A stretch of 64,000 nt of DNA from Vibrio ostreae (GCF_019226825.1 NZ_CP076643.1:930001-994000), one strand, 5' to 3'. Shown: positions 39,561 through 49,100, counted from the first letter of the stretch. Program-made: numbers and translations. Notes: generated from the sequence alone by a model not told the origin.

Positions 39561-39635
39561 GAGGTTCTGTAACCAATAAGGACAGTTTATCTCACCATAC
39601 TTCGTGAATATTGGAAAGCATTTCGCAGCTATAGA

Positions 39636-39667
39636 AAAGCGCCGTCTCCCTCACAGAGAAACGGCGC
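39636..39667 (-). terminator. Probable terminator of nitroreductase-ABM operon
   Basis: GCGCCGT and ACGGCGC form a stem around a CTCCCTCACAGAGA loop; TTTTC follows on the minus strand. Confidence 0.65.
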
Positions 39668-39722
39668 CTGGTTTTTTCAGCAGGTCGACAGGCATCAAGC
39701 CGTGTACTTAACGCAGGCGTTG

Positions 39723-40019
39723 TCAGGCCAGAGCGGTCAGAAAGCGCAGGTTAAGCGATTCCAGTAACCCGTCTTGCTGGGTTTGATGCACAAACGCCTG
39801 GAAGTGTTCGGTCTGCTCATGCAGTTGCAATGCTTCACGGCTGGCCCAGATTTCGTCCATCACGAATAACCCGCTTTGCGCGTCATCCTGATAGAGGTTG
39901 TACTGCACACAGCCTTCGTCCTGGCGAGAAGGCTCAACCAGAGCCTGCAACGCCTGAGCCAATTCCGCTTCTTTGCCTGCTTTGGCGGTAATTTCCGCCA
40001 GCAGTTTGACCTGGCTCAT
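39723..40019 (-). CDS. ABM-domain quinol monooxygenase-like protein
   Basis: A 98-residue antibiotic-biosynthesis-monooxygenase (YgiN-like) protein starting MSQVKLLAEITAK. Landmarks are CVQYNLYQD and FVMDEIWASREALQLH, the usual ABM beta-sheet pattern, then the helix EHFQAFVHQ. Such dimeric proteins often act on quinones. The start is 1 base after the nitroreductase stop, so the two are translationally coupled. Together they suggest quinone or nitro-compound detoxification. The frame runs upstream inside the nitroreductase gene, but homology begins at this ATG. Confidence 0.85.
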   Translation of the reverse strand: MSQVKLLAEITAKAGKEAELAQALQALVEPSRQDEGCVQYNLYQDDAQSGLFVMDEIWASREALQLHEQTEHFQAFVHQTQQDGLLESLNLRFLTALA

Positions 40020-40020
40020 A

Positions 40021-40674
40021 TCAGTACTCGCGGATGATGTCGGCTTCTGGCCAGCGTGCTTTCGGCAGTTTGGCGTTAAAGTCATCTTCACTGCGGTAAC
40101 CAAGCGGAATGATCACCAGACTGGTGTAACCTTGCTCACGCAGACCAAATTCTGCATCCAGAACTTTAGGATCAAAGCCTTCGATAGGCACGGCATCGAT
40201 ACCCATAGAAGAGACACCCAGCAGTACAGTACCGGCATTCAGATAAACCTGTTTCTCCATCCAGTGCTGCGCATCTTTCAGATCAAAGCGGTGCATGTTA
40301 ACGAAGAAGGTACGGCCTTTGTGTCCGCCTTGTTTGGCTTCTTCGGTCGGGAAACGGCCTGCCTCATCTTCCAGTTCCATCAACTGCTCAAGGTATTGCT
40401 CGTCAATGCTGGTTTTGGCACACATCACCAGAACATGTGATGCATTCAGAACTTTACCTTCGTTGAATGCATAAAGGCCCTGAGTCGCTTTAGCGATACG
40501 TTGCTTGCCTTCGTCAGTACTGGCCAGGATGAAGTGCCATGGCTGTGAGTTAACACTGGACGGGCTGAAGCGGATCAGCTCTTTGATCGCTTCTACGTGT
40601 TCATCACTGATACGACGTGTCGCATCAAAGGCTTTGGTTGAATAGCGTTGCTTAGCGTGAGTTGCAATGTTCAT
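40021..40674 (-). CDS. nfsB: Oxygen-insensitive NAD(P)H nitroreductase / dihydropteridine reductase
   Basis: A 217-residue flavoprotein with the same length as E. coli NfsB. Landmarks are KQRYSTKAFD near the N-terminus (FMN phosphate binding), FSPSSVNSQPWHFI and SMGIDAVPIEGFDP. It reduces nitroaromatics and quinones by two electrons using NAD(P)H and FMN. Start ATG at 40674; an open extension upstream lacks homology. It is the first gene of a two-gene unit with the ABM protein. Confidence 0.92.
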   Translation of the reverse strand: MNIATHAKQRYSTKAFDATRRISDEHVEAIKELIRFSPSSVNSQPWHFILASTDEGKQRIAKATQGLYAFNEGKVLNASHVLVMCAKTSIDEQYLEQLMELEDEAGRFPTEEAKQGGHKGRTFFVNMHRFDLKDAQHWMEKQVYLNAGTVLLGVSSMGIDAVPIEGFDPKVLDAEFGLREQGYTSLVIIPLGYRSEDDFNAKLPKARWPEADIIREY

Positions 40675-40964
40675 GTTTATTTTCCTGGTGAACAACGAAT
40701 TTAGCGCTACGATAACGGTTTGATGTAAGGAGAGAAAGAGGGCGCGACTTAAAGCACTTTCAAAAAATATTTGAAAGTGACGCCCTTGAATCACAGGCAA
40801 CCTGCCTCAAAGTGCTCTATTGTGGCTTAAAAGTACTATCTTATGGCTTAAAAACGCTATGTTGTAGCTTAAAAGCGCTATGTAGCGGCTTATTCATGCC
40901 ATCCTGGCTGATGAGAGTGCGCTGCCGAGTGAACAATTATCAAACAAAAGGGCGGTAAAACAAT
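40675..40964. other. Upstream region of nfsB with tandem repeats
   Basis: About 290 bases with no gene. It holds the nfsB promoter region and a 21-bp tandem array (listed separately), and then the terminator of the convergent-side tctA transcript. Confidence 0.5.
40807..40890. repeat. Tandem array of four 21-bp units
   Basis: Four head-to-tail units of exactly 21 bases start at 40807, 40828, 40849 and 40870. The consensus is TAAAAGCGCTATGTTGTGGCT; the last two are most alike. There is no spacer, so it is not a CRISPR. It lies 133-216 bases upstream of nfsB. Confidence 0.9.
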
Positions 40965-40988
40965 AAGCCCGGAGTTGCGTCCGGGCTT
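40965..40988 (-). terminator. tctA terminator
   Basis: AAGCCCGGA-GTTGCG-TCCGGGCTT stem 20 bases past the tctA stop; the minus strand continues TTGTTTTACC. Confidence 0.78.
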
Positions 40989-41007
40989 GGAATGCTCGCT
41001 GAGACGG

Positions 41008-42552
41008 TTATTGTTCGACTTTATTGCTCTGGCTGTCTGCCGCGTTAGGACCACGCAGTTTATTCAGCGCGGCGACGATGATCGGGCTGGTCAGGATCAG
41101 TACCGACAGAACGGTAAAAACCAGAGTAATCGGGCGTTCCCACAGGAAGGTCAGTTCGCCATCAGAAATCATCAGCGCACGGCGCAGGTTCTCTTCCATC
41201 AGACCGCCGAGAATAAAGCCCAGCAGCAGCGGAGCCAGCGGGAAGTTTGCCAGGCGCAGCGCTATCGCGCCCATTGCCACCAGTAGCATGATGAAGACAT
41301 CCATGGTGTTAAATGACACCAGATACACACCGGTGATAGAGAAGAACAGAATCATCGGCAGCAGCACGGTTCTTGGCACCGCGAGCAGTTTCGAAATATA
41401 CGGGATCAGCGGCAGGTTGAGGATCAGCAGCACGATATTGCCCACGTACATTGAGATGATCACAGACCAGAACACATCCGGATGGTCAACAAACAGGCGC
41501 GGGCCCGGCTGAATACCATAAGCCAGCAGCGCACCGAGCATGATAGCCGTCGTACCTGAGCCAGGGATACCCAGCGTCAGCAGTGGTACAAAAGAGCCGC
41601 TTGAGGCTGCGTTGTTAGCAGACTCAGGAGCCACCAGACCGCGCAGTGAGCCGTGACCAAACTCTTCACGTTTCGCTTTCGGAGCCAGGTTACGCTCCAT
41701 ACCGTAACTCAGGAACGCGGCGATCGTCGCTCCGGCACCTGGCAGAACGCCGGTAAAGAAACCAAGGATAGAGGAGCGAATGGTGACCGGAGCGGCCTCG
41801 CGCACTTCTTCTCTGGTCAGTTTCATACTGCCGATATTGCTCAGCTTGCTGTTTTCCTCATCACGGGTATCTGTATCCGGCTTAAGAATGCCCATCAGGG
41901 TTTCACCCAGTGCGAACGTCGCCATCGCCAGCAGCAGGAAGCTGAAGCCGTCCATCAGGTCGGTCAGGCCAAAGGTAAAACGCTCGACGCCTACACCTTT
42001 ATCAATGCCGACTGTTGACAGCATCAGGCCAAGAATCGTCATCATCCAGGCTTTAATTACCTGACCTTTACCGGCAAATGCGGCCACGGCAGACAGGCCA
42101 AGCAGCATCAGCGCGAAATAGTCCCCCGACTGGAAGCTGAGTGATACCTGGGCCAGCGCCGGAGCGGCAACCAGCAGCATGACAGCGGAAATCGTCCCGC
42201 CGGTAAATGATGCGTAGGCCGCCAGTGCAAGGGCTTTGCCCGCCTGGCCTTTCTGCGCCATCGGATAGCCATCAAAAGCGGTGACAACCGTGGATGAACA
42301 GCCAGGGGCATTGATCAAAATGGAGGAGGTTGATCCACCGAAAATGGCGCCGTAGTAAACTCCGGCCATCAAAATCAGGCCGGAAGAAGGTTCCAGGCCG
42401 TAAGTGATGGGGATCATCAGCGCAATGGCTGAAATCGGGCCCAGACCAGGCAGCATGCCGATGAAGGTACCGACAAAGCAGCCGACAATCACCATCAGCA
42501 GGTTAAATGGCATGACCGCTGTGGTCAGGCCCTGAAAAATTCCGTCTAACAT
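41008..42552 (-). CDS. tctA: Tripartite tricarboxylate transporter, large membrane subunit TctA
   Basis: A 514-residue inner-membrane protein with about 12 helices. The TctA signature is visible as FIGMLPGLGPISAIALMIPITYGL near the N-terminus and again as GVLPGAGATIAAFLSYGMER in the second half, the family's internal repeat. With TctB and the periplasmic TctC it imports tricarboxylates using an ion gradient. The start is 9 bases after the tctB stop. It is the last gene of tctCBA. I saw no tctDE two-component system nearby. Confidence 0.93.
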   Translation of the reverse strand: MLDGIFQGLTTAVMPFNLLMVIVGCFVGTFIGMLPGLGPISAIALMIPITYGLEPSSGLILMAGVYYGAIFGGSTSSILINAPGCSSTVVTAFDGYPMAQKGQAGKALALAAYASFTGGTISAVMLLVAAPALAQVSLSFQSGDYFALMLLGLSAVAAFAGKGQVIKAWMMTILGLMLSTVGIDKGVGVERFTFGLTDLMDGFSFLLLAMATFALGETLMGILKPDTDTRDEENSKLSNIGSMKLTREEVREAAPVTIRSSILGFFTGVLPGAGATIAAFLSYGMERNLAPKAKREEFGHGSLRGLVAPESANNAASSGSFVPLLTLGIPGSGTTAIMLGALLAYGIQPGPRLFVDHPDVFWSVIISMYVGNIVLLILNLPLIPYISKLLAVPRTVLLPMILFFSITGVYLVSFNTMDVFIMLLVAMGAIALRLANFPLAPLLLGFILGGLMEENLRRALMISDGELTFLWERPITLVFTVLSVLILTSPIIVAALNKLRGPNAADSQSNKVEQ

Positions 42553-42561
42553 AATCCGTTC

Positions 42562-43059
42562 CTACCAAAGTGTGAAAATCAGACCCGGTTCCAGATACAC
42601 ATCCAGTCCCTTGGTCAGCAGTAAATAGAAAGCGATGACAAACGGGAACGAAGCGCCAAGCAGCACCGCTTTGCGGCGTTCACCCAGAATGTAAAAGCCC
42701 GCCAGCAGGAAAAAACCGGTTGCCAGTACGAAGCCAAGGTAGGTCAGGCCGACACCGTACAGCGCCATCAGCACCAGAAAGCCAATCAGCAGTTTCCAGT
42801 TGAAGCTCAGCACAGCGCCGCTCTTTTTATCCGGTTGACCCATGACAAGCAGCAGCAAAGAGAGCGCCACTCCGGCATAAGTCAGCAGGATAGGTAAAGT
42901 CCGGGCGGTGAACGGTTCGTATTCATCGCCGGGAAACATAGGAATGTTTGTGGTTTGATAGCCGTAACACAGGCTAAGCACCAGAAAAATCATCGCGCCG
43001 ACGCGATCACGGCACAACAAGTTTTCCTTGCTGAAAATTTTGGTTGGCAGGTCCGACAT
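42562..43059 (-). CDS. tctB: Tripartite tricarboxylate transporter, small membrane subunit TctB
   Basis: A 165-residue inner-membrane protein with four hydrophobic segments, the usual TctB pattern. The frame is open for 22 codons upstream. GGAG sits six bases before the ATG at 43059 (MSDLPTKIF), which I prefer; 43071 is an alternative. It pairs with TctA in the membrane. It is 211 bases downstream of tctC, a gap with no gene. Confidence 0.88.
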   Translation of the reverse strand: MSDLPTKIFSKENLLCRDRVGAMIFLVLSLCYGYQTTNIPMFPGDEYEPFTARTLPILLTYAGVALSLLLLVMGQPDKKSGAVLSFNWKLLIGFLVLMALYGVGLTYLGFVLATGFFLLAGFYILGERRKAVLLGASFPFVIAFYLLLTKGLDVYLEPGLIFTLW

Positions 43060-43270
43060 ATCCAACTCCATGGCAACAGGATTGCGGTAAAGAAAAGGCC
43101 GCAGACAAGCAAGAGTTAACAACAAGATAAACTCAAATCAGGAATGATATGCTGCTAGTCAAATCAAACCCATAAACAAAGGAGTCATAGTGGGCTTGTC
43201 TGCGGCGAAAGTGTGGGACGGGAGATTGGTATCAGCCCATCCCTGTTTCTGGAAACGTTAATCAGTCAGG

Positions 43271-44242
43271 TTATTTAAGAAAGCCCAGCTCACGCATCAA
43301 ATCGCCCATCTGCTTTTCCTGATCTTCCAGGAAGGCGTAAAACTCTTTGTCTGCCTTGTAGCTGTCGATCCAGCCGTTGCGGTCACGCACAACTTTCCAT
43401 TCGTCTGTTTCAAACATTTTCTTCAGCGCAACGTTCCACTCATCGATCTTTTCCTGACTCACGCCAGGAGCGGCAAAGAAACCACGCCAGTTAGCAAATA
43501 CGGTCGGGTTGTCATATTCAGTCAGGGTCGGAATATCCGGTGCGACATCGAGACGTTTCGGCGCTGTAATGGCGAGGATCTTCACCTGACCGGTTTTAGA
43601 CATCTCCAGTACTTCGCCCAGGCCAGTAGACAGCACCTGAGTTTCGCCGGACAGCAGGGCTGCCATCGCTTTACCGCCTGCATCGTAAGCGATGTAACGA
43701 ACTTCTTTCGGGTCCAAGCCCTGACCTTTGAATGCGGCCGCAGCGACCAGGTGGTCCATACTGCCGCGCGCAGAACCGCCGGCGATTTTCACTTTGCGCG
43801 GATTCTGTTTGAATTCATCAACCACTTGTTGCCAGTTGTCGTATTTTGAATCACCGGCCACCACCAGTGCGCCGTAGTCAGACACGGTGGCTGCGACAGG
43901 GGTCAGGTCGCGGAACGATTGCGGGAAAATGCCCGACAGTGAGCGCACAACGATTGGGGTTGAATTCACCATCAGGGTATCTTCCTGACGATCGGCCGTC
44001 TCAATAAGGTGTGCAATGGCTTTACCACCGCCACCGCCGGAAAGGTTTTGATAAGAGACATTGTCGATCAGTTGCGTTTTCATCAGTACGTCACCGGTTC
44101 CGCGCGCGGTCATATCCCAGCCACCACCAGCACCACCCGGGATCAGGAAGTGGATTTTTTCCAGATCAGCAGCAAAAGCAGAGAAAGAGAAAGCAGCTGC
44201 CAGCAGAGATGCTGCCAGAGTCGGTTTGAAATGCTTCAACAT
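43271..44242 (-). CDS. tctC: Tripartite tricarboxylate transporter, periplasmic binding protein TctC
   Basis: A 323-residue periplasmic protein of the Bug/TctC family. The signal peptide ends at SAFA-ADLEK. The mature protein starts with the family pattern IHFLIPGGAGGGWDMTARG, which forms the carboxylate-binding loop. The ATG at 44242 has AAGGAA seven bases upstream; a GTG two codons earlier is less likely. It binds a carboxylate such as citrate in the periplasm and hands it to TctAB. Proximity to the propionate operon makes 2-methylcitrate an open possibility. Confidence 0.92.
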   Translation of the reverse strand: MLKHFKPTLAASLLAAAFSFSAFAADLEKIHFLIPGGAGGGWDMTARGTGDVLMKTQLIDNVSYQNLSGGGGGKAIAHLIETADRQEDTLMVNSTPIVVRSLSGIFPQSFRDLTPVAATVSDYGALVVAGDSKYDNWQQVVDEFKQNPRKVKIAGGSARGSMDHLVAAAAFKGQGLDPKEVRYIAYDAGGKAMAALLSGETQVLSTGLGEVLEMSKTGQVKILAITAPKRLDVAPDIPTLTEYDNPTVFANWRGFFAAPGVSQEKIDEWNVALKKMFETDEWKVVRDRNGWIDSYKADKEFYAFLEDQEKQMGDLMRELGFLK

Positions 44243-44586
44243 GTTCACGTTCCTTATGTGGGCGCATCATTCGGGTCAAATGACACTTATCGTTATGTTT
44301 ATTTATCTGTGCCAGCCGATAATGCACAGCTGGCAATTGGTTTATCAGGACAGAGGGTTAGCAGATCAGGTGTTTGCTACCGTGTGAACAGAGGTTACGA
44401 AAGTGTTAATACCTTGTCTTTAAAACGGTGATAAAAATATTATTGGGCATAAAAACGGTTTTGTTCATAAAGTTCACGGCGGGGAGTCTTTTGGCCTGAT
44501 CCTCCGCCATGCGCACTTTTGTTCAATAATCGCGAGTCACAGAAGGTTAATCTGAATCCTAAGTGATTCGTTTAAGGCAAATATTT
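44243..44586. other. Divergent region between tctC and lysE-like gene
   Basis: About 340 bases without a supported gene, presumably with promoters for both directions. AT-rich runs lie near 44430-44480. I found no convincing operator. Confidence 0.45.
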
Positions 44587-45192
44587 ATGTATTCTGTTCT
44601 CGGCGCCATGGCGCTGTTCGCATTCGTTGGTTCCATTTCACCGGGCCCGGTGAATGTGATGGCCACCTATGCCGGTGCCCGTTATGGCTGGCGCAAAGCC
44701 AGTATCCAGGTTCTCGGGGCATCGCTGGCCTTTGTATTGGTGGTCATGATTTGTGGAATGACGCTCAGTGGAATGAGTGCGCAGGTGCCGGTGGTCGTGC
44801 CTGTGATGCGCTGGATTGGCAGTGCGTACCTGCTGTATCTTGCGGTGCGGATTCTGTTACTTCCTGGGCTGGATCTGCAGCAATCGGTTGAAGGGTCATC
44901 CGCAGGCCTGTTAAGTCAGGGGGCGCTGGTACAATTGTTCAATCCTAAGGCTTGGATATTTGCCAGTTCAGGGGTGAGTTTATATGTACTTAATCAGACC
45001 AATCTGACCCATGCGCTTGGCTGGTTTTGTCTGATTGCTCTGGTGGTCTGCTTTACCGGTGTCGGAATATGGGCTCTATTGGGACAGTCGCTGGTTCACT
45101 GGCTCAACTCACGGCAGCGTCAACGCCTGTTTCAGGTGACGCTGGCAGCAATGCTCGCCGTGTCGGTTTTCATGATTTGGATGGTAAACTAA
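44587..45192 (+). CDS. LysE-family amino acid exporter
   Basis: A 201-residue inner-membrane protein of the LysE/RhtB family with about six helices. SPGPVNVMATYAGARYGWRK in the first loop is the family hallmark, and QGALVQLFNPKAWIFASS is the second. The ATG at 44587 follows AAGG; the frame is open eight codons earlier. It likely exports an amino acid or related solute. It abuts an AraC regulator (the next ATG directly follows its stop), which suggests the pair forms a regulated exporter unit. Confidence 0.88.
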   Translation: MYSVLGAMALFAFVGSISPGPVNVMATYAGARYGWRKASIQVLGASLAFVLVVMICGMTLSGMSAQVPVVVPVMRWIGSAYLLYLAVRILLLPGLDLQQSVEGSSAGLLSQGALVQLFNPKAWIFASSGVSLYVLNQTNLTHALGWFCLIALVVCFTGVGIWALLGQSLVHWLNSRQRQRLFQVTLAAMLAVSVFMIWMVN

Positions 45193-46017
45193 ATGGTCAA
45201 GAGCACTCACTTAAATATCATGCGTCCGACGCAGTTGCCGCAGATTGAAGCGCGCATCGCAACCCGCTCTGAAGTCTGTTATAACAAGCATTCCCACGAT
45301 GAATTCTCCTTTGGGATTATTGATGCGGGCAGTGCTCGTTATGACAATCGCTCGCGTCATCATCCGATAGGTCGTGGTGATCTGGTGACCATCAATCCGG
45401 CCGATATCCATGCCTGTAATCCTCATCAGGGACAGTGGTCGTATCGGATGCTGTTTGTCGATACCTTGTGGTTAGGAAAGATGCAGCATGAAGTGCTCGG
45501 GCGCGATACTCTGGATTACTACGCGTTTGTGGCTGATTTTGAACGCGGCCAGCGCTTTCGTACTCAATTTGAGGCGCTGTTTGACGCCTTACTCAACGAT
45601 TCGTCTTCACTGTCAGCTGAGACCCTGCTTTATGAACTGCTTGAGCAACTCTACGGTCACGCGCAACGCCACACAACGCCTCGTGCCAGCAAAACTGTTC
45701 CGCACTATTTGCTGCGCGCCAGAGAGAAATTGTTTGATGAAATTGACAGATCGGTTGGTCTGGAAGTGCTGGCTCAGGAAGTGGGCGTAAGCCGCTACCA
45801 TCTGATTCGCAGTTTTAAGCAATGGTTTGGCTTGTCTCCACATGCTTATCTGATGGATGAACGTATCAAGCGTGCCAAGCAGATGTTGAAGCAGGGGACG
45901 CCAATTGTCGACACATCGCTGGCATTGGGCTTTGCTGATCAAGCCCATTTTCAGCGTAGCTTTAAAAGCAGAATCGCATTAACACCCAAGAAATATCAAT
46001 CCTTCTTTACACTTTAG
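45193..46017 (+). CDS. AraC-family transcriptional regulator
   Basis: A 274-residue AraC/XylS regulator. Residues about 10-150 are an AraC-type cupin (HSHDEFSFGIIDAGSARY; GDLVTINPADIHACNP). About 175-272 is the double HTH (LEVLAQEVGVSRYHLIRSF and DTSLALGFADQAHFQRSF). The ATG comes immediately after the TAA of the LysE-like exporter, so the two are co-transcribed. It likely controls the exporter in response to its substrate; that is inference from position. Confidence 0.9.
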   Translation: MVKSTHLNIMRPTQLPQIEARIATRSEVCYNKHSHDEFSFGIIDAGSARYDNRSRHHPIGRGDLVTINPADIHACNPHQGQWSYRMLFVDTLWLGKMQHEVLGRDTLDYYAFVADFERGQRFRTQFEALFDALLNDSSSLSAETLLYELLEQLYGHAQRHTTPRASKTVPHYLLRAREKLFDEIDRSVGLEVLAQEVGVSRYHLIRSFKQWFGLSPHAYLMDERIKRAKQMLKQGTPIVDTSLALGFADQAHFQRSFKSRIALTPKKYQSFFTL

Positions 46018-46082
46018 TGTGTCATTGCCTACGCTGCATCTCACTGCGTAATACCTTAGTCTAAATTGTCGGTAATTTGCTT

Positions 46083-46096
46083 GATTGTCGACAATC
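46083..46096. promoter_or_regulatory. Candidate GntR operator (perfect palindrome) upstream of prp regulator
   Basis: GATTGTCGACAATC is a perfect 14-base palindrome 72 bases before the GntR start. A second, imperfect copy ATTGTCGGTAAT lies at 46065-46076. Sites of the ATTGTCGACAAT type fit FCD-group GntR proteins. Autoregulation of the prp locus is the likely purpose. Confidence 0.6.
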
Positions 46097-46167
46097 TGAT
46101 CGTCTATCTTAATCTCATACCTTTGGTGTGGGTTTGTCTAACCACGCCCCGTAAAGAAGATGAGATG

Positions 46168-46863
46168 ATGAGCAGCGAATTAAGCAAACGCGTAAACGGT
46201 GAAAAAGAACACACCAAATCAGAGAGTCTGACCGAGTTTCTGATTGAGGCAATCGTAGAAGGCAAGATGGCACCGGGCAGTAAGATTTCTGAGCCTGAAC
46301 TGGCCAAGCGCTTTCAGGTCAGCCGTGGCCCGCTGCGTGAAGCGCTGATGCGTGTGGAAGGGCTCGGACTGATCGAACGCATTCCGCACGTTGGAGCTCG
46401 CGTGATTCAGTTTTCGACTGACAAACTGCTCGAGCTGTACGCAGTGCGTGAAGCGCTGGAAGGCATGGCGGCGCGTCTGGCGGCCCGTAATATCACCGAA
46501 ATCGAACTGGCCGGGCTGGAAACGGTGTTGTCGACACATTCCGAACATATCGATCAGGTCGACGGTGCCTCTTACTTTCACCAACAAGGCGATTTCGACT
46601 TCCATTACCGCATTATCAAAGCCAGCCGTAACTCCCAGTTGATCGCGCTGCTGTGTGATGAGTTGTATCACTTGCTGCGCATGTACCGTTACCAGTCTCC
46701 TCGTTCCCATTCCCGTCCGGTGGAAGCACTGGAAGAACACAAATTTATTCTGCAGGCGATTCGCAACCGCGATGAAGAGCTGGCAGAAATGCTGATGCGC
46801 CGCCACATTTCCGGTAGCCGGCGCCTGATTGAAAAACAGATTCAAAACGAAGCCCAAAATTAA
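46168..46863 (+). CDS. GntR-family (FCD) regulator of the prp operon
   Basis: A 231-residue GntR regulator. Residues about 12-80 are the winged helix ([20 protein letters not shown]). About 90-225 is an all-helical FCD effector domain with metal-binding His residues ([22 protein letters not shown]). It lies 10 bases before prpB and is the first gene of the operon. It probably senses 2-methylcitrate or a related intermediate. The start could also be the adjacent ATG at 46165; AGAAGA is better spaced for 46168. Confidence 0.9.
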   Translation: MSSELSKRVNGEKEHTKSESLTEFLIEAIVEGKMAPGSKISEPELAKRFQVSRGPLREALMRVEGLGLIERIPHVGARVIQFSTDKLLELYAVREALEGMAARLAARNITEIELAGLETVLSTHSEHIDQVDGASYFHQQGDFDFHYRIIKASRNSQLIALLCDELYHLLRMYRYQSPRSHSRPVEALEEHKFILQAIRNRDEELAEMLMRRHISGSRRLIEKQIQNEAQN

Positions 46864-46873
46864 GGAGAATCCC

Positions 46874-47779
46874 ATGAGCTTAAGTCCGGGTGCGAAGTTC
46901 AGGCTCGCCATTCAAACCAACCATCCGCTACAGATTGTCGGCACGATTAACCCATACTGCGCCATGATGGCAAAAAAACTGGGTCATCAGGCGATTTACC
47001 TGTCCGGTGGCGGTATTGCCAATGCGTCATACGGCCTGCCTGATCTCGGGATCACGACGCTTAACGATGTGCTGGTGGATGTTGATCGCATCACCAATGC
47101 CTGTGATTTACCGCTGTTAGTCGACATCGATACCGGTTTTGGCGGCGCGTTCAATATCGCCCGCACCATCAAAGCAATGGAAAAAGCCGGCGCTGCTGCG
47201 GTGCATATGGAAGATCAGGTGGCGCAGAAGCGCTGCGGCCATCGTCCTAACAAAGCGATTGTCAGTCAGCAGGAGATGGTTGATCGAATTAAAGCAGCAG
47301 TCGATGCGCGTGATAATCCCGAGTTTGTCATTATGGCCCGTACCGATGCGCTGGCCGTGGACGGTATGGATAGCGCGATAGAACGCGCGATTGCCTATGT
47401 GCAGGCAGGCGCAGATATGATTTTCCCCGAGGCGATGACCGAGCTGAAGCAGTACGAACAGTTTTCAACCGCGCTGCACGCAGCAACCGGTAAAAAAGTG
47501 CCGATTCTGGCCAATATTACCGAGTTCGGCCAAACCCCGCTTTACAGTTGTGAGCAACTGGCCGCGTCTAATGTCGACATGGTGCTCTATCCGCTCAGTG
47601 CGTTCCGCGCCATGAACAAGGCGGCCGAAATGGTGTACAGCCATCTGCTTGAACACGGCAATCAGGAATCATTGCTCGATAAGATGCAGACCCGTAAAGA
47701 GCTGTATGGCTATCTGAATTACCATGATTACGAAGACAAGCTGGATCAGCTGTTTTCCGATCAATCTTCGCAGGGCTAA
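46874..47779 (+). CDS. prpB: 2-methylisocitrate lyase
   Basis: A 301-residue PEP-mutase/isocitrate-lyase superfamily enzyme. D85 and D87 in VDIDTGFGG bind magnesium. C121 in KRCGH is the catalytic cysteine. Other landmarks are [16 protein letters not shown] and [11 protein letters not shown]. It splits 2-methylisocitrate into pyruvate and succinate, the last step of the 2-methylcitrate cycle. AAGGAG is seven bases before the ATG at 46874; the frame is open upstream inside the GntR gene. Confidence 0.95.
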   Translation: MSLSPGAKFRLAIQTNHPLQIVGTINPYCAMMAKKLGHQAIYLSGGGIANASYGLPDLGITTLNDVLVDVDRITNACDLPLLVDIDTGFGGAFNIARTIKAMEKAGAAAVHMEDQVAQKRCGHRPNKAIVSQQEMVDRIKAAVDARDNPEFVIMARTDALAVDGMDSAIERAIAYVQAGADMIFPEAMTELKQYEQFSTALHAATGKKVPILANITEFGQTPLYSCEQLAASNVDMVLYPLSAFRAMNKAAEMVYSHLLEHGNQESLLDKMQTRKELYGYLNYHDYEDKLDQLFSDQSSQG

Positions 47780-47954
47780 ACATCTCAAGCGGTCACTGCG
47801 GGGAAGCCCGGAGAAATAAAGTTAAATAGAAATCCACAACGGCTGAATACAGGCCTGACTAATAACGTGAAACCGCTGCGCTGACGAGCTTAAGCTGACC
47901 CGAAAGAGGTCGCTCCATACAGGAGCCGAAGCGCAGCCAGAAAAGGAGTTCAAC

Positions 47955-49100
47955 ATGTCTCAATCCTTAGCGAAAAAAGGAGAGCTGGGTGGCGCTGGTC
48001 TGCGTGGGCAGAGTGCCGGGAGCACCGCTTTATGTACGGTCGGAAAAACCGGCACTGGTTTAACCTATCGTGGCTATGATATTACCGATCTGGCTAACAA
48101 CGCTCAGTTCGAAGAGGTGGCTCATCTGCTGCTGGTCGGCCATCTGCCGACCCAGGCTGAGCTCGATCAGTACAAAACCCGCCTGATTGGTCTGCGCGGG
48201 CTGCCTCAAGCGCTCAAAGAAGTGCTGGAACGGATTCCGGCTGACGCGCATCCGATGGATGTCATGCGTACCGGTTGCTCGATGCTGGGTAACCTGGAAA
48301 CCGAAGCGGACTTCTCGCAGCAGCAAGCGGCAACCGAACGCATGCTGGCACTGTTTCCGGCCATCATCTGTTACTGGTATCGCTTCAGCCATGACGGCGT
48401 ACGCATCGATACCGAAGACAGCAGCGAATCCTGCATTGGTGGCTACTTCCTTAAAATGCTGACCGGAGAAGCGCCCAGCGAACTGTTCAGGCAGGTGATG
48501 CATTGCTCGCTGATCCTTTATGCCGAACATGAATTTAATGCTTCAACCTTTACCGCGCGCGTGTGTGCGTCGACGCTGTCCGATCTTCACTCCTGTGTGA
48601 CCGGTGCGATTGGTACCTTGCGCGGGCCGCTGCACGGCGGCGCGAATGAAGCGGCCATGGAGATGATTCAGAACTGGAAAACCCCGGAAGAAGCCGAGCA
48701 GAATATTCTGCGTATGCTCGACAACAAAGAGAAGATCATGGGCTTTGGCCATGCGATTTACCGCGAGAGCGATCCGCGTAATGCGCTGATCAAACGCTGG
48801 TCAAAAGCTTTGTCCGAGCAGGTTGGTGATACGCATCTTTATGCGGTTTCTGAGCGGGTTGAAGCGGTGATGAAGCGTGAGAAAGGCCTGTTTTGTAATG
48901 CCGATTTCTTCCACGCTTCGGCCTACCATTTTATGGGCATTCCGACCAAGTTATTTACGCCGATTTTTGTGATGAGCCGCTTAACCGGCTGGGCCGCGCA
49001 TGTGTATGAACAACGCGCCAACAACCGCATCATCCGCCCGAGTGCCGATTACACCGGCCCGGAGCATCAGGATTGGTTGCCGATCGAAAAACGCGGCTAA
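47955..49100 (+). CDS. prpC: 2-methylcitrate synthase
   Basis: A 381-residue citrate-synthase-fold enzyme of PrpC length (E. coli citrate synthase is 427). Catalytic regions are LHGGANEAAM, MGFGHAIYRESDPR (active-site His) and CNADFFHAS (active-site Asp). It condenses propionyl-CoA with oxaloacetate to 2-methylcitrate. AAAAGGAG precedes the ATG. The gap from prpB is 175 bases with a small GCTCC-ATACA-GGAGC hairpin. The gap to acnD holds a 16-bp tandem array. Confidence 0.95.
   Translation: MSQSLAKKGELGGAGLRGQSAGSTALCTVGKTGTGLTYRGYDITDLANNAQFEEVAHLLLVGHLPTQAELDQYKTRLIGLRGLPQALKEVLERIPADAHPMDVMRTGCSMLGNLETEADFSQQQAATERMLALFPAIICYWYRFSHDGVRIDTEDSSESCIGGYFLKMLTGEAPSELFRQVMHCSLILYAEHEFNASTFTARVCASTLSDLHSCVTGAIGTLRGPLHGGANEAAMEMIQNWKTPEEAEQNILRMLDNKEKIMGFGHAIYRESDPRNALIKRWSKALSEQVGDTHLYAVSERVEAVMKREKGLFCNADFFHASAYHFMGIPTKLFTPIFVMSRLTGWAAHVYEQRANNRIIRPSADYTGPEHQDWLPIEKRG

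Noticed and set aside
40807..40890. CRISPR array
   Set aside because: The 21-bp units are directly joined without spacers, and no cas genes are near.
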